From NCBI GenBank assembly GCA_963422705.1, contig OY730443.1, forward strand, positions 496,001-560,000: 64,000 bases of DNA. Direction: 5' to 3'. The position numbers and the translations under genes were made by a program. The number at the start of each line of letters is the position of its first letter. Position 1 is the first letter of the stretch. Source of the DNA: G963422705 sp963422705 (GTDB taxonomy: Bacteria > Poribacteria > WGA-4E > WGA-3G). Shown here piece by piece: positions 52,619 to 63,006 of this stretch. The notes under the pieces were generated by a model that saw nothing but the letters and a program-made list of their open reading frames with translations, was not told where the DNA came from and did no database searches.

Positions 52619-54931
52619 ATGAAATATATTTACGGTTTAACGTTTCTTTTTTTATTTATATCGATAACTGCCAGCGTGCCGCTTAGTCATAGTGATATTG
52701 TTGGCACTGTCTATGACGAGAAGACTCAGGAAAATTTGGCAGAGGCTGAAGTACACCTCATTGAAACAGGGCAGCAACAATTAACAGATGAGAATGGCGA
52801 GTTTCGGTTCACCGGGCTACCAAGCGGCACCTACACCGTAAAGGTGTCGCTCAAGGATTACAACAGCACCTCCGTCAACGTGGAAGCGCGGATATCCCAT
52901 GTGTTAAAAATACCGTTAAAAAAAACCATTCAACTTGCAACTGTTGATGTGAAAGCGTCCCTTCTGGGAAAAAGCCCGCGCAGAACAGATGGCGGAACGC
53001 TAAGGGCTATTCCGGGCAATGCCGGTGATGCGTTCCGCGCGCTTACGTTCCATCCCAGCATTGGAACAGTCAACGATTTTATGAGTATTCTCTCTGTCAG
53101 AGGCGGCGCGCCGGGTGATAATGTTTACTACTTTGATCGGTTGCCTTTAGCGTTCCCATATCACCTGCTTGGTATTGTCTCGACGGTGAGCGCTGACACC
53201 ATTCAACGGGTTGACGTTTACCCCGGGGGATTCGGGGCGAATTTTGGTTCGGATGCACAAGCCGTTATTGACATTCACTCCTATCCTCAAGGCGATGCTC
53301 CGCTCGGATATCTGGATGGAAAAATGAAAGCAAACTATATCTATTCGGAAGCATTCCTGAGCGGCAGGATAGGCACCCGTCATGAAAAAATCAAAGAAAA
53401 CGGAGCTGGAACTGACAACGAGTTTCTAAAAAACCAGGTTCCTGGACACGGATATTGGTACGCCTTCGGCAGGCATAGTTACCTAGAGCCATTTTTCAAA
53501 TTAGCTTCCAAACTTGTGAACATTGAGGATTTAGTACAGGAGGTTCCGCGTTTCTGGAGTTATCAATTGAAAGGGATTTATAAACTCAATAATACCCATG
53601 GTCTCGCTATTAATACTGTTACCGCGTATGATTCCTCCGAATTTAAACTGGGAACAAGAGTGGTACACGAAAGTGACCTGCGGGGCCCTGTAGACTCAGA
53701 TAACCCCTTTGATGCGCAGGGTATTCACCTCTATTCTCAATTATCCCCGAAACTGAGCTCAATTTTATCATTCACCCGTTCTTTTTCAGAAAACGAATTG
53801 GCGTTCGGTGAGGGGTATTTCTACCGGAGCGCGGCGTCTAACTATATGCTCCGTAGCGATGTGACTTACGAGGCATCTGATTACCCCGACGTAGAATTCG
53901 GGCTGCTACTTTCAAAGAGTCCCACAACCGTCATCAGTGACGGAGCGCGGCAACCTGAAGAAGGAGATGCGGACTATAATTTCAGAATTCGTAGCGATGG
54001 CAAAATAGTCAGTGTTACTGAAAGCAAAAGCTTGCACCGTTTTGAAGGGTATGCCCAAACAGAGCTTAGAACTGCTGGCTTTTTAGTGGGGACATTAGGG
54101 ATGAGATTCACCTACTTTAGTCTGATAGATAGCCTGTCATTTCAGCCGCGTGGGAATTTGAGTATGGCGCTCAACTCAGAGCAGTCGGCAGCGCTGCATT
54201 TCAGTTTTGGTAGATACGTCCAGGCCCCGAGGTTAGAACAAGTTGTGCTTGGTGCCCGGAATCCGTTGTTAACTCCCATTCAGGCCACACATTATGTTGT
54301 AGAATTGGAGCAAGGATTGAACTCACAAACAAAGGTATATATCGCTGGCTATTACAAAGATTTCCAAGGGCTGATACGGTACAACGACATCGAAAAGCAG
54401 TATCAGAACACCCAAGTCGGCTTCGCTCAAGGTGTTGAAATTTCACTACAGCATAAAATTTCGAAGGAATTTGAAGGGTGGTTGGCGTATGCTTATACCG
54501 TCTCCAAGCGCCAAGACTTTCCAGAAGAACCCTATCGTGATTATTCCTACAACAAACCGCATTCGGTTACAGTCGCAGGAAGTTACAGTAGAGAATCCTG
54601 GCGCATCGGTGCAAAATGGCAATACATGAGTGGCGTTCTCTACGCGCCGCTGGAAGGACGCGAACGGTATACCAATCCTTATACAAAAAAGACAATATGG
54701 CAACCGTTCTATGGCGAATCGAAACGTACCTCCCCGTACCACCGCCTGGACATAAGTCTGCGTGCATCAATGGATATCCGGGGGTGGAAACTGGCGGGTA
54801 TCTTCGAAGTCTGGAATGTCTATAACCGCGCGAATGTTCTACAAGTTCGCTACGATAGCGGCTTTACAAAAGAGGAACCTAACTTTCAGTTACCTATCGT
54901 CCCATTTATCGGCGTTATTTTAGAATTTTGA
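52619..54931 (+). CDS. TonB-dependent receptor 3
   Basis: 770 residues. Signal peptide (YGLTFLFLFISITASVPLSH), a regulatory-like domain (DIVGTVYDEKTQENLAEAEV, FRFTGLPSGTYTVKVSLKDY), plug (PGNAGDAFRALTFHPSIGTV, SILSVRGGAPGDNVYYFDR, DTIQRVDVYPGGFGANFG) and barrel ending FIGVILEF. It has an extra loop after the plug (EKIKENGAGTDNEFLKNQVP) not seen in the other two. Third paralog; 76 bases after receptor 2. Confidence 0.92.
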   Translation: MKYIYGLTFLFLFISITASVPLSHSDIVGTVYDEKTQENLAEAEVHLIETGQQQLTDENGEFRFTGLPSGTYTVKVSLKDYNSTSVNVEARISHVLKIPLKKTIQLATVDVKASLLGKSPRRTDGGTLRAIPGNAGDAFRALTFHPSIGTVNDFMSILSVRGGAPGDNVYYFDRLPLAFPYHLLGIVSTVSADTIQRVDVYPGGFGANFGSDAQAVIDIHSYPQGDAPLGYLDGKMKANYIYSEAFLSGRIGTRHEKIKENGAGTDNEFLKNQVPGHGYWYAFGRHSYLEPFFKLASKLVNIEDLVQEVPRFWSYQLKGIYKLNNTHGLAINTVTAYDSSEFKLGTRVVHESDLRGPVDSDNPFDAQGIHLYSQLSPKLSSILSFTRSFSENELAFGEGYFYRSAASNYMLRSDVTYEASDYPDVEFGLLLSKSPTTVISDGARQPEEGDADYNFRIRSDGKIVSVTESKSLHRFEGYAQTELRTAGFLVGTLGMRFTYFSLIDSLSFQPRGNLSMALNSEQSAALHFSFGRYVQAPRLEQVVLGARNPLLTPIQATHYVVELEQGLNSQTKVYIAGYYKDFQGLIRYNDIEKQYQNTQVGFAQGVEISLQHKISKEFEGWLAYAYTVSKRQDFPEEPYRDYSYNKPHSVTVAGSYSRESWRIGAKWQYMSGVLYAPLEGRERYTNPYTKKTIWQPFYGESKRTSPYHRLDISLRASMDIRGWKLAGIFEVWNVYNRANVLQVRYDSGFTKEEPNFQLPIVPFIGVILEF

Positions 54932-55110
54932 AATCTTCTGTTCCGCTGTATTTTCCGGTTCAGCGTGAACCTCCCTATGAAAATCCCCTCTTTTTCCGTG
55001 ATTTCAGAAAAAATAACGTAGAAAACGAATCTGTAAAATTTGTATAATCCAATTTGCCTCCTTTTACGTCTTTTATATTAATCAGATTTAATCCGAAGGA
55101 GACACCGTTT

Positions 55111-57363
55111 TTGAACGAATATTTACTATCTTTCGTGAAATTAGGTAACAATTTCACACACACATCCGTGCTCAGCATCGTTTTAAGTTTAACAATAATC
55201 TTCCTCAGTGTTGATACCAAAGCGTTTGCAGTAGGGAACGGTTATCAGATTGAAGCATATCGTACGTACCAGAATATTGAAATTGATGGCTATTTGAATG
55301 AGGCAGACTGGGAAAACGCCGAACCGATTGACCAATTTGTTCAAATTGAACCTTATGAAGGCACGCAGATTTCAGAATTAATGGAAGTCCGTATCCTCTA
55401 CGATGAGGAGAACATTTACTTCGGTTTTAACTGTTTTGATTCAGAACCGTCTAAACTCATTGCGAATGAGATGCGCCGTGATGCACGCGACATACATGAG
55501 AATGACAATGTTTTTTTATTATTGGATACCTACAACGATAAGCGAAGCGGATTTTTCTTTCGTATGAACGCACTCGGTGCCGTCCAAGACAGGGCGGTGA
55601 CGAATAGTGGCGACACGTTCAATAGTGATTGGGATGCTGTTGTCGAATGCAACGCAAAAATTAATGATATCGGTTGGACGCTGGAGTTTAGTATTCCGTT
55701 CAGCCAACTCCGTTTTAATAAACGTGCCCCAATGGTATGGGGTATCAACACAGGGCGGGAACTTCCGCGAAATCAAGAGGAATCTATCTGGGTACCCGTG
55801 CCAGCATCTTATGGCGGACTGGCAAAATACCGGACAGCTAACCTCGGCACTCTTTCTGGATTGGAGGGTATCGCCCCATCCCGTACCCTCGAAGTTCTCC
55901 CCTATGTATTGCCCGGCATCACGCAGTCAACCGGTGACGATTCAGTACTACAAACGGCCCGGGAGTTTAAGGTGGGCTTTGATGCCAAATACGGGATTAC
56001 CTCAAATCTTATTGCAGATTTTACTTATAATACAGACTTCGCGCAGGTTGAAGCAGATGAGGAGCAGGTAAACCTCAGCCGGTTTAGTCTTTTCTTCCCC
56101 GAAAAGCGTCCGTTCTTTTTAGAAGGTGCGGGGCTTTTCGATATGGGTGTGCCAAGGAGCAGTTTCCGTCGCCCACCCCCGCTGCTGCTTTTCTATAGTC
56201 GACGCATCGGCCTCGCCGAAGGAAGCGCAATTCCTATTATTGTTGGTGGAAAAGCGACTGGCAAAATCGGCGCTTACGGGGTGGGCATTCTCAACGTCCT
56301 GACTGATGAATTCTATCATGAAACCGATGATGCTGATTTGATAGATGTCCCGCGTACAAACTACTCCGTCATGCGCGTGACGAAGGATGTCTCCACCGGC
56401 TCTCGCATTGGGATGATAGCGGTGAACAAAGAAGATACTCGCGACTACAATCGCTCCGGCGGGGTTGACTTTGAGTACAGACCAAATGACAGTTTGGATG
56501 TCCGCGGCATGTGGGCGCGCACATTTGAACAACAGATGTCGGGAAAGAACAATGCGGCGTATGTCGGCTCCCGGTGGAGAAACAACAATTTCCGGTTGGC
56601 AGGCTCGTATACAGATATTGATGATGATTTTAACCCGGATGTTGGGTATGTCCGGCAACGCGATATTCGTCGAATGCACGGCGAATTTCGTTGGGCACCG
56701 CGGCCACAAAGATACGGTGTCCGTGAAATGTGGGCGGGCCCGGAGGTAGACTACATTCTGAATCAGCAAAACGAATTGGAAGAGTGGAACGTTTCCTACG
56801 TACACTGGTTCAGTTTTTCAACCGGGGATTCAATTATGTTTTCGGCGAAACGCGAGTTTGAAAAACTTGACGAGGATTTTGAGATTCGGGACGGCGTGAT
56901 TATCCCCGTTGGCGACTACCAATTTAGTGGATTTAGCGGACGAATTTCAACCAGTGACAGCCGCCCCCTCAATACCACGACTGGGTTTGAATTAGGTAAT
57001 TTCTATAACGGCAGCCTTCGCAGGTTTTATGTTAACGTGACGCTCAAACCAACCGGTAGAATGAGCCTTGAATCTTTTTACCAATTTAATCGCGTTAACC
57101 TCCCAGACATAAGTTTTGACGCGAACCTCTTTACCAGTCGATTCAACTACTCATTTTCCACAAGTCTATTTGCAAAACTCTTCGCCCAATGGAATCAGGA
57201 GACTAACGTTATCTCTACCAACTTCCTGATTAACTACACCTACCACCCTGGCAGCGATTTCTATTTGGTTTTCAATCAAACATATGATACGGATAAATCC
57301 GCCCAAACCACTCTTCTGGATTCAACAGTCGTTGGGAAATTTACGTATTGGTGGAATCCGTAA
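55111..57363 (+). CDS. DUF5916 outer-membrane barrel protein with CBM9-like domain
   Basis: 750 residues from TTG 55111, preceded by AAGGAG 9 bases away; the ATG at 55054 upstream has no RBS. N-terminal hydrophobic signal (SIVLSLTIIFLSVDTKAFA). Residues about 45-210 are a CBM9-like domain (NIEIDGYLNEADWENAEPID, YDEENIYFGFNCFDSEP). The rest is the DUF5916 region: WTLEFSIPFSQLRFNKRAPM, FFPEKRPFFLEGAGLFDMG, ending in barrel strands. Expected in the outer membrane, perhaps binding glycans. It follows three TonB receptors on the same strand. Confidence 0.85.
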   Translation: MNEYLLSFVKLGNNFTHTSVLSIVLSLTIIFLSVDTKAFAVGNGYQIEAYRTYQNIEIDGYLNEADWENAEPIDQFVQIEPYEGTQISELMEVRILYDEENIYFGFNCFDSEPSKLIANEMRRDARDIHENDNVFLLLDTYNDKRSGFFFRMNALGAVQDRAVTNSGDTFNSDWDAVVECNAKINDIGWTLEFSIPFSQLRFNKRAPMVWGINTGRELPRNQEESIWVPVPASYGGLAKYRTANLGTLSGLEGIAPSRTLEVLPYVLPGITQSTGDDSVLQTAREFKVGFDAKYGITSNLIADFTYNTDFAQVEADEEQVNLSRFSLFFPEKRPFFLEGAGLFDMGVPRSSFRRPPPLLLFYSRRIGLAEGSAIPIIVGGKATGKIGAYGVGILNVLTDEFYHETDDADLIDVPRTNYSVMRVTKDVSTGSRIGMIAVNKEDTRDYNRSGGVDFEYRPNDSLDVRGMWARTFEQQMSGKNNAAYVGSRWRNNNFRLAGSYTDIDDDFNPDVGYVRQRDIRRMHGEFRWAPRPQRYGVREMWAGPEVDYILNQQNELEEWNVSYVHWFSFSTGDSIMFSAKREFEKLDEDFEIRDGVIIPVGDYQFSGFSGRISTSDSRPLNTTTGFELGNFYNGSLRRFYVNVTLKPTGRMSLESFYQFNRVNLPDISFDANLFTSRFNYSFSTSLFAKLFAQWNQETNVISTNFLINYTYHPGSDFYLVFNQTYDTDKSAQTTLLDSTVVGKFTYWWNP

Positions 57364-57370
57364 AAAAGAA

Positions 57371-57399
57371 TTGAAAAAATAGCGGAAGACTGCTATAAT
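57371..57399 (+). promoter_or_regulatory. Strong promoter upstream of tonB
   Basis: TTGAAA (57371-57376), 17-base spacer, TATAAT (57394-57399), just after the stop of the DUF5916 gene. It gives a leader of about 250 bases before tonB. Confidence 0.75.
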
Positions 57400-57500
57400 A
57401 TAGAAGTATCTGTAACCTGCCTGTGCTAAACAGGGAAATTCAAGCGTATATGCCGCGGTTAGGTTAAACCTTTTTCGAAAACATGACGTTGGAGTAAATT

Positions 57501-57521
57501 ATGAGAAAGGTAGCCATTTAG
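57501..57521 (+). CDS. Possible six-codon leader peptide before tonB
   Basis: ATG-AGA-AAG-GTA-GCC-ATT-stop (MRKVAI), with GGAG 6 bases upstream. It lies between the promoter and a hairpin at 57553-57582. It may be a leader or a chance ORF within a repeat. Confidence 0.3.
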   Translation: MRKVAI

Positions 57522-57552
57522 GTAAGGCGCAATTTGAAAGACTCTCTTTCTT

Positions 57553-57582
57553 GGTAGGCGTGGTTTCCTCATCGCGCCTGTC
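57553..57582 (+). repeat. Hairpin in the tonB leader
   Basis: GGTAGGCGTGGT (57553-57564) pairs with ATCGCGCCTGTC (57571-57582), counting G-U pairs, around TTCCTC. It looks like a REP-type repeat or an RNA control element. Confidence 0.5.
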
Positions 57583-57653
57583 GTATTTTAAAATACACTA
57601 CAAACCAGAAGTGGCTTAGATGCCAAACGTTTATTTTTCAGGAGGCCAAAAAG

Positions 57654-58619
57654 ATGAATATGAATAGTAGAACTTCCGGCATTATGGCGGAACTACAGCG
57701 GCACCGTGCAGAACGAAAAAAACCGAAGCGTGCTGCTCCTTTGAAGGCAATCTCGCTTGATTCGTCCCAAAAAGTTCTCATCTCCAATGTACAACGGAGG
57801 GCTGAAAATCCGCCTATTTTAAAAAAGAACGCCGGGCGCAATTCCGCGGTTTTTTCAGTTTCTATGGGATTTCACATTCTTATCGCGCTTATCCTAGGCC
57901 CATTTTTCATCACTGAGCAAATACAAAAGGATAAAGAGGCGATAGGTTTTGATATGTTAGTGAAAGTAAATAAACCCCAAATGCGCCGTTTGCAGGCGCG
58001 GGAACAGGTGAAGTTCTCTACAAAACAGCCTGAAACACAGAAACTTGATGTTCAAAAACCGGTAAAAACCGCTGCTGCATTGCCTCTATCTGATGAAGGA
58101 TTCTCAATTCCTCATGATGATACGGTTGGTGTAGGTACCCCAGAAATCTCCGCAGAGAAACTAAAACTTATAGATTTTGATAGGGATGTAGCCCGTCCTG
58201 TCGGTTCAGAGCAAGTAGAAGTCACGCAGCCTAAAGTCAATTTGTCAATGAACCAAGCTTCTGCCTTTGGCAAACTTGACAAGCTTGACAAATTTGACGA
58301 CGCTATCGCCCCTCTTAATTTAGGTGAGATTTCAATTGAAGGAAACAAAGTGATTCCGCCTAAGTACAAATACAAAAGAAAGCCTGACTATCCGGAGAGT
58401 GCAAGGCAGGCGGAAATAGAAGAGGAAGTTCTCTTGCAAGCAAGGATTGACGAAAATGGTATTCCGCAAGATATCATCGCGTTGACAGCTGTTGGCTATG
58501 GACTTGAAGAGGCAGCAATTGCGGCACTTCAGAGATCCACTTTTATCCCGGCGATGAAAAATGGGAAGGTTGTGAGTTTGACGGTTAAGATTCCTTACGA
58601 TTTTAAACTTGAAGATTAA
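57654..58619 (+). CDS. tonB: TonB family energy transducer
   Basis: 321 residues. A basic N-terminus (about 1-60), then one membrane helix (about 63-86, VFSVSMGFHILIALILGPFFI), a periplasmic linker of variable sequence (KLDVQKPVKTAAALPLSDEG, Lys/Pro/Glu rich), and the C-terminal TonB domain (YPESARQAEIEEEVLLQARI, DENGIPQDIIAL, PYDFKLED). It contacts outer-membrane receptors and couples proton motive force to import. Strong AGGAGG RBS. The block of receptors just upstream suggests dedicated pairing. No exbB/exbD gene in the window. Confidence 0.9.
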   Translation: MNMNSRTSGIMAELQRHRAERKKPKRAAPLKAISLDSSQKVLISNVQRRAENPPILKKNAGRNSAVFSVSMGFHILIALILGPFFITEQIQKDKEAIGFDMLVKVNKPQMRRLQAREQVKFSTKQPETQKLDVQKPVKTAAALPLSDEGFSIPHDDTVGVGTPEISAEKLKLIDFDRDVARPVGSEQVEVTQPKVNLSMNQASAFGKLDKLDKFDDAIAPLNLGEISIEGNKVIPPKYKYKRKPDYPESARQAEIEEEVLLQARIDENGIPQDIIALTAVGYGLEEAAIAALQRSTFIPAMKNGKVVSLTVKIPYDFKLED

Positions 58620-58643
58620 TTTTTCCGGGCAACCGAAAATTCG

Positions 58644-59340
58644 TTAAATTTTTAATAAGCCTTTTGCTGCGAAATTACGAACCAAGCTTACCAATGAGTG
58701 ACGTGCTGTCTCTGCAATTTGGGTTTTTTCAAACGTCAACTGTTCTCTTTCCGTCGTCACAGCCTCTGTTTGGGATGCAGACATATTCGCAAAGAAGCGC
58801 TCTACGATTGCCTCCGGTGCGTTGTGCAGCGCAAGTGCTAATGTAGCGCTGTCTAGCACTTTCAAGATAGTATCGATTGCTTCATCACCTAAACTGGCTA
58901 GTTCATCAAAGGTGAACAGTTTTTCGGAGACGCTTTTCACCAATTCTGGGTGCTTCCCCGCTAATGCCTGCAAGAGTCGGTTTTGAGATTCTATGTCAGT
59001 ATGTGTTAACAATTTAGCAAGATTCGCGGTGCCATCGCCTAAGAATGTGGTTTGCTGGAGTGCCTCCTTAATCTTGGCAACGAATTCGTTCCAGAGCTGT
59101 TTAGCGCGTTCGGACTCAATAATCTCCGTGGTGATAACCTTTTCTGCAATACCGACTTGTCTTTTAAAGGGTAATTGCGCGAAAATTTTTCCCGCGTGGA
59201 TAGCTAGTTCATCAGAGGCGGTTTTAAGCATCAAGAAAAAAATGGCAGTATCGCCATCCTCGGCTTTAAGAAATGCTGATAATAGGACTTGTGGATGTAC
59301 CTCCGCAAGCAAATTTACCAATTCTTGAACTGCCACTTCA

Positions 59341-59348
<8 letters not shown>
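58644..59348 (-). CDS. FliG-like (flagellar motor switch C-domain type) protein
   Basis: 234 residues from GTG 59348, with GGGAG 7 bases upstream; the GTG lies inside the last codons of purM. The C-terminal half matches FliG C-terminal domain well: ESQNRLLQALAGKHPELVKS, EKLFTFDELASLGDEAIDTI, LDSATLALALHNAPEAIVER, FFANMSASQTEAVTTEREQL and a charged end. The N-terminal half LLAEVHPQVLLSAFLKAE resembles the FliG middle domain. No flagellar gene is near, so the role may be non-flagellar protein switching or chemosensing. Translationally coupled to purM. Confidence 0.8.
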
Positions 59349-60364
<1,016 letters not shown>

Positions 60365-60375
<11 letters not shown>

Positions 60376-60673
60376 CCGACTTTCCTTTCAAAAACTGCTC
60401 GCTTAAGGAGGCTGTCCCTCTTTTATTTGAAGGACGTTTGAGGAGCATTACGACTAAGACAATACCGCTAATAACTAAGGCAATAAGAACTCCAGCGTCC
60501 TCAGCCTTGTCTGTCGGCATCGTCGGACGTAGTTTAAGCATAAGGAATGGGATAATCCGGCTTAAAATCATACCAAGTATTGTACAAACGAGGAGCGAAA
60601 TGAGCGTTTGCTGTCCTTGTGGTGTGCCGATTGGACTGTTTTTCTTCCCCTTTCCACGCGGTAGAAATAGCAT
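60365..60673 (-). CDS. Small membrane protein between purF and purM
   Basis: 102 residues from ATG 60673 (AAGGAG upstream). Two helices: about 20-42 (TLISLLVCTILGMILSRIIPFLM) and 62-80 (GVLIALVISGIVLVVMLL). No family is recognised. Its 3' end overlaps the purM start by 11 bases. Confidence 0.65.
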
Positions 60674-60795
60674 AAATTTTCTCCTTCGTTTAAAAATTGC
60701 GAACACCCGTTGGACAGAAATGCGTGCTTGCAAGGTTTTTATGGCGTTATCGTTTCCGAATTAAAATCTTTTTCATCGCCTATACTCAGAAAGTA

Positions 60796-62280
60796 CTATT
60801 CTGGAATTAGCGGTAGCTGTTCAAAGACTTGCTCCTTAAATTGAACCGGATACTTTCCATCAAAGCAGGCTGTACAGAAATTCCGGGGCGAATTCATTGC
60901 CTTGAGCATTCGCTCAATTCCTAAATAGCCGAGGCTGTCGGCACCAATATATTGCCGAATTTCCTCAATCGTATGCGAACTCGCAATTAATTCGTCCCGG
61001 GTAGGCGTGTCTACTCCGTAAAAGCACGAAAATTTATTGGGTGGGGAAGCAATGCGGAGATGCACGGCGGCCGCGCCGCCCTCCCGGATAATCTTAACCA
61101 GTTTGCGGCTATTCGTGCCACGCATGATAGAATCGTCTACCACAATGACACGCTTCTCAGCCAGGACATCGCGAATCGGATTGAGTTTTACTTTTACCAT
61201 CAGTTCTCTGATATCCTGTGTGGGGTTCATGAAGGAACGCCCGACAAAAGCGTTTCGCGATAATCCTAGATCAAAAGGGATGCCGGATTCCTCCGCATAG
61301 CCGAGTGCCGCAATTGTTGCAGAATCGGGGACAGGGATAACGACATCCGCCGCTACCGGATGTTCGTTGGCAAGTCGTCTCCCCAATTCACGCCGCGTTG
61401 CATTTACGCTTTGCCCAAACATCATGCTATCCGGGCGCGCTAGATAGATATATTCAAAAATGCATTGCGAGAGTTCAGTTCGCTTAGGCTGAATACGGAA
61501 AGACTCAATTGCTCGGTGTAATGAACGAAGGACTACCAATTCTCCTGGTTCTATCTCCCGGATGGGTTTCGCTTCAATCACATCAAATGCGCAGGTTTCG
61601 GATGATAGCACGTACGCCTCTCCAAGACGTCCGAGCCACAAAGGGCGAAATCCATCCGGGTCACGGGCTCCCATCAGGGTAGTTTCATTCATCATTACCA
61701 AAGAGTACGCCCCCTGAACAATACGGAGCGCATCAAATATCCGATTTTCTAAGCGGGGAAGGCGGGAGCGGGCAATCAGATGGAAAACGACTTCTGTATC
61801 TAGCGTTGTACTGAAAATTGAACCCGCATTCTCTAGATGATTGCGGAGTTGTGTAGCATTAACGAGATTCCCATTGTGCCCGAGTGCAAGCGGCCCATGC
61901 TTATATTTCCTGACGAGAGGCTGTGCGTTATCAAGGTTACTCTCTCCGGCGGTAGAATACCGGTTATGCCCAATCGCAATGTCCCCTTTGAGCTTCGTTA
62001 ATACTTCATTGTTAAAAACCGAATGAACAAGCCCCATTCCATGGTGATATGAAAGTTTACGCCGATTTGAGGCGACAATGCCGCTGCTCTCTTGCCCGCG
62101 GTGCTGTAACGCGCGTAACCCTAAATAGGTTAATTCTACCGCTTTAGGATGTCCAAAGATGCCAAATACACCGCATTCATCGTTCGGTTTGTCATCATAT
62201 TGCATTCGTCCGGGTGAAACCTCCAGCATTTCTGCGATAATGCCAAACAATATAAATAGGCGGTTTATATCAACTAGCAC
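60796..62280 (-). CDS. purF: Amidophosphoribosyltransferase PurF
   Basis: Up to 494 residues. First step of purine synthesis. The N-terminal nucleophile Cys is in PNDECGVFGIFGHPKAVELTY, preceded by a propeptide. PRPP loop: RVIVVDDSIMRGTNSRKLV. Cysteines at CFYG and NFCTACFDGKYP match the Bacillus-type Fe-S PurF. The exact start is uncertain: GTG 62280 (weak RBS), ATG 62229 or ATG 62205 (GGAGG 14 bases upstream); all give the same mature enzyme after processing. Confidence 0.97.
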   Translation of the reverse strand: MLVDINRLFILFGIIAEMLEVSPGRMQYDDKPNDECGVFGIFGHPKAVELTYLGLRALQHRGQESSGIVASNRRKLSYHHGMGLVHSVFNNEVLTKLKGDIAIGHNRYSTAGESNLDNAQPLVRKYKHGPLALGHNGNLVNATQLRNHLENAGSIFSTTLDTEVVFHLIARSRLPRLENRIFDALRIVQGAYSLVMMNETTLMGARDPDGFRPLWLGRLGEAYVLSSETCAFDVIEAKPIREIEPGELVVLRSLHRAIESFRIQPKRTELSQCIFEYIYLARPDSMMFGQSVNATRRELGRRLANEHPVAADVVIPVPDSATIAALGYAEESGIPFDLGLSRNAFVGRSFMNPTQDIRELMVKVKLNPIRDVLAEKRVIVVDDSIMRGTNSRKLVKIIREGGAAAVHLRIASPPNKFSCFYGVDTPTRDELIASSHTIEEIRQYIGADSLGYLGIERMLKAMNSPRNFCTACFDGKYPVQFKEQVFEQLPLIPE

Positions 62281-62291
62281 CGCCTCGTCTT

Positions 62292-62834
62292 CTAAGTCTG
62301 GTTTATTTCTACCTCAGTAGCGGCCGCTGGGAGCCGATACCCTAATATCGCTCCGATTGGCACTGCAAGGATATACCAGATTTCTACAGGTAATCCCAAA
62401 TTTACCCATCCGCGCATAGGTAAGGAGATAATGTACGCAGCAGCCTTCAATAATGGAAGAAGTATCGCTATAATTACATTTGCCGTGCCAAAAATTTCCC
62501 ACGGAACATTCAGCAGCGCAAGCAAGCCGACAACCGCAGGCGGCCCTAGAAGCGCACCAGAAAAAATAGGTTTAAAAGGGATATCTACACTAAATTTTCG
62601 ACTCACAAAGCGCACCCCCTCGCTCGCACTGGCTATCATCAAGCCATACGTGATACCTAAGGAGAGCAGTAGAAGCAGCCCCGCCCAAAATCCGTGCAGC
62701 ACACGGGAACCGATAAGCATCTTCCACAACACATTCTCAAGGATAAATAGACATAGCCAAGCGCTAAACAGCCCAGCGATACTCCCGATAGCAACTTGCC
62801 CTAACGTTAACCCGATGAGCTCTTTTTTTGACAT
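62292..62834 (-). CDS. Multi-pass membrane protein
   Basis: 180 residues from ATG 62834 (AGAGGAAAA upstream). Four to five helices (VAIGSIAGLFSAWLCLFIL, LLLLSLGITYGLMIASA, ALLGPPAVVGLLALLNV, FGTANVIIAILLPLLKAAAYI, WYILAVPIGAILGYRL). No family is recognised. A consensus promoter is at 62893-62921. It lies just upstream of purF on the same strand (12 bases). Confidence 0.7.
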   Translation of the reverse strand: MSKKELIGLTLGQVAIGSIAGLFSAWLCLFILENVLWKMLIGSRVLHGFWAGLLLLLSLGITYGLMIASASEGVRFVSRKFSVDIPFKPIFSGALLGPPAVVGLLALLNVPWEIFGTANVIIAILLPLLKAAAYIISLPMRGWVNLGLPVEIWYILAVPIGAILGYRLPAAATEVEINQT

Positions 62835-62892
62835 TTTTCCTCTTTCTAAAAAACAGCATCTAATAAGAAAATGCTGTTTGAATTCTAAGTTC

Positions 62893-62921
62893 ATTATATC
62901 ATGATGAAACATTCCTGTCAA
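62893..62921 (-). promoter_or_regulatory. Consensus promoter, minus strand
   Basis: Read on the minus strand: TTGACA (62921-62916), 17-base spacer, TATAAT (62898-62893). It drives the membrane protein and perhaps the purine operon. Divergent to the plus-strand promoter at 62946. Confidence 0.78.
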
Positions 62922-62945
62922 TTTTTTCTAAACCATAAATATTCT

Positions 62946-62973
62946 TTGACAAAAATACGGTTCCGGTTATAAA
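62946..62973 (+). promoter_or_regulatory. Promoter for the aminotransferase gene
   Basis: TTGACA (62946-62951), 16-base spacer, TATAAA (62968-62973), about 33 bases from ATG 63007. Confidence 0.75.
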
Positions 62974-63006
62974 ATGGAGCCAGAAAAAATGAGTGGAGGA
63001 ACAAAG

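Noticed and set aside
56119..56805. 228-codon minus-strand open frame inside the DUF5916 gene
   Set aside because: Antisense to a well-supported gene; low-complexity Val/Ile repeats reflect the opposite strand.
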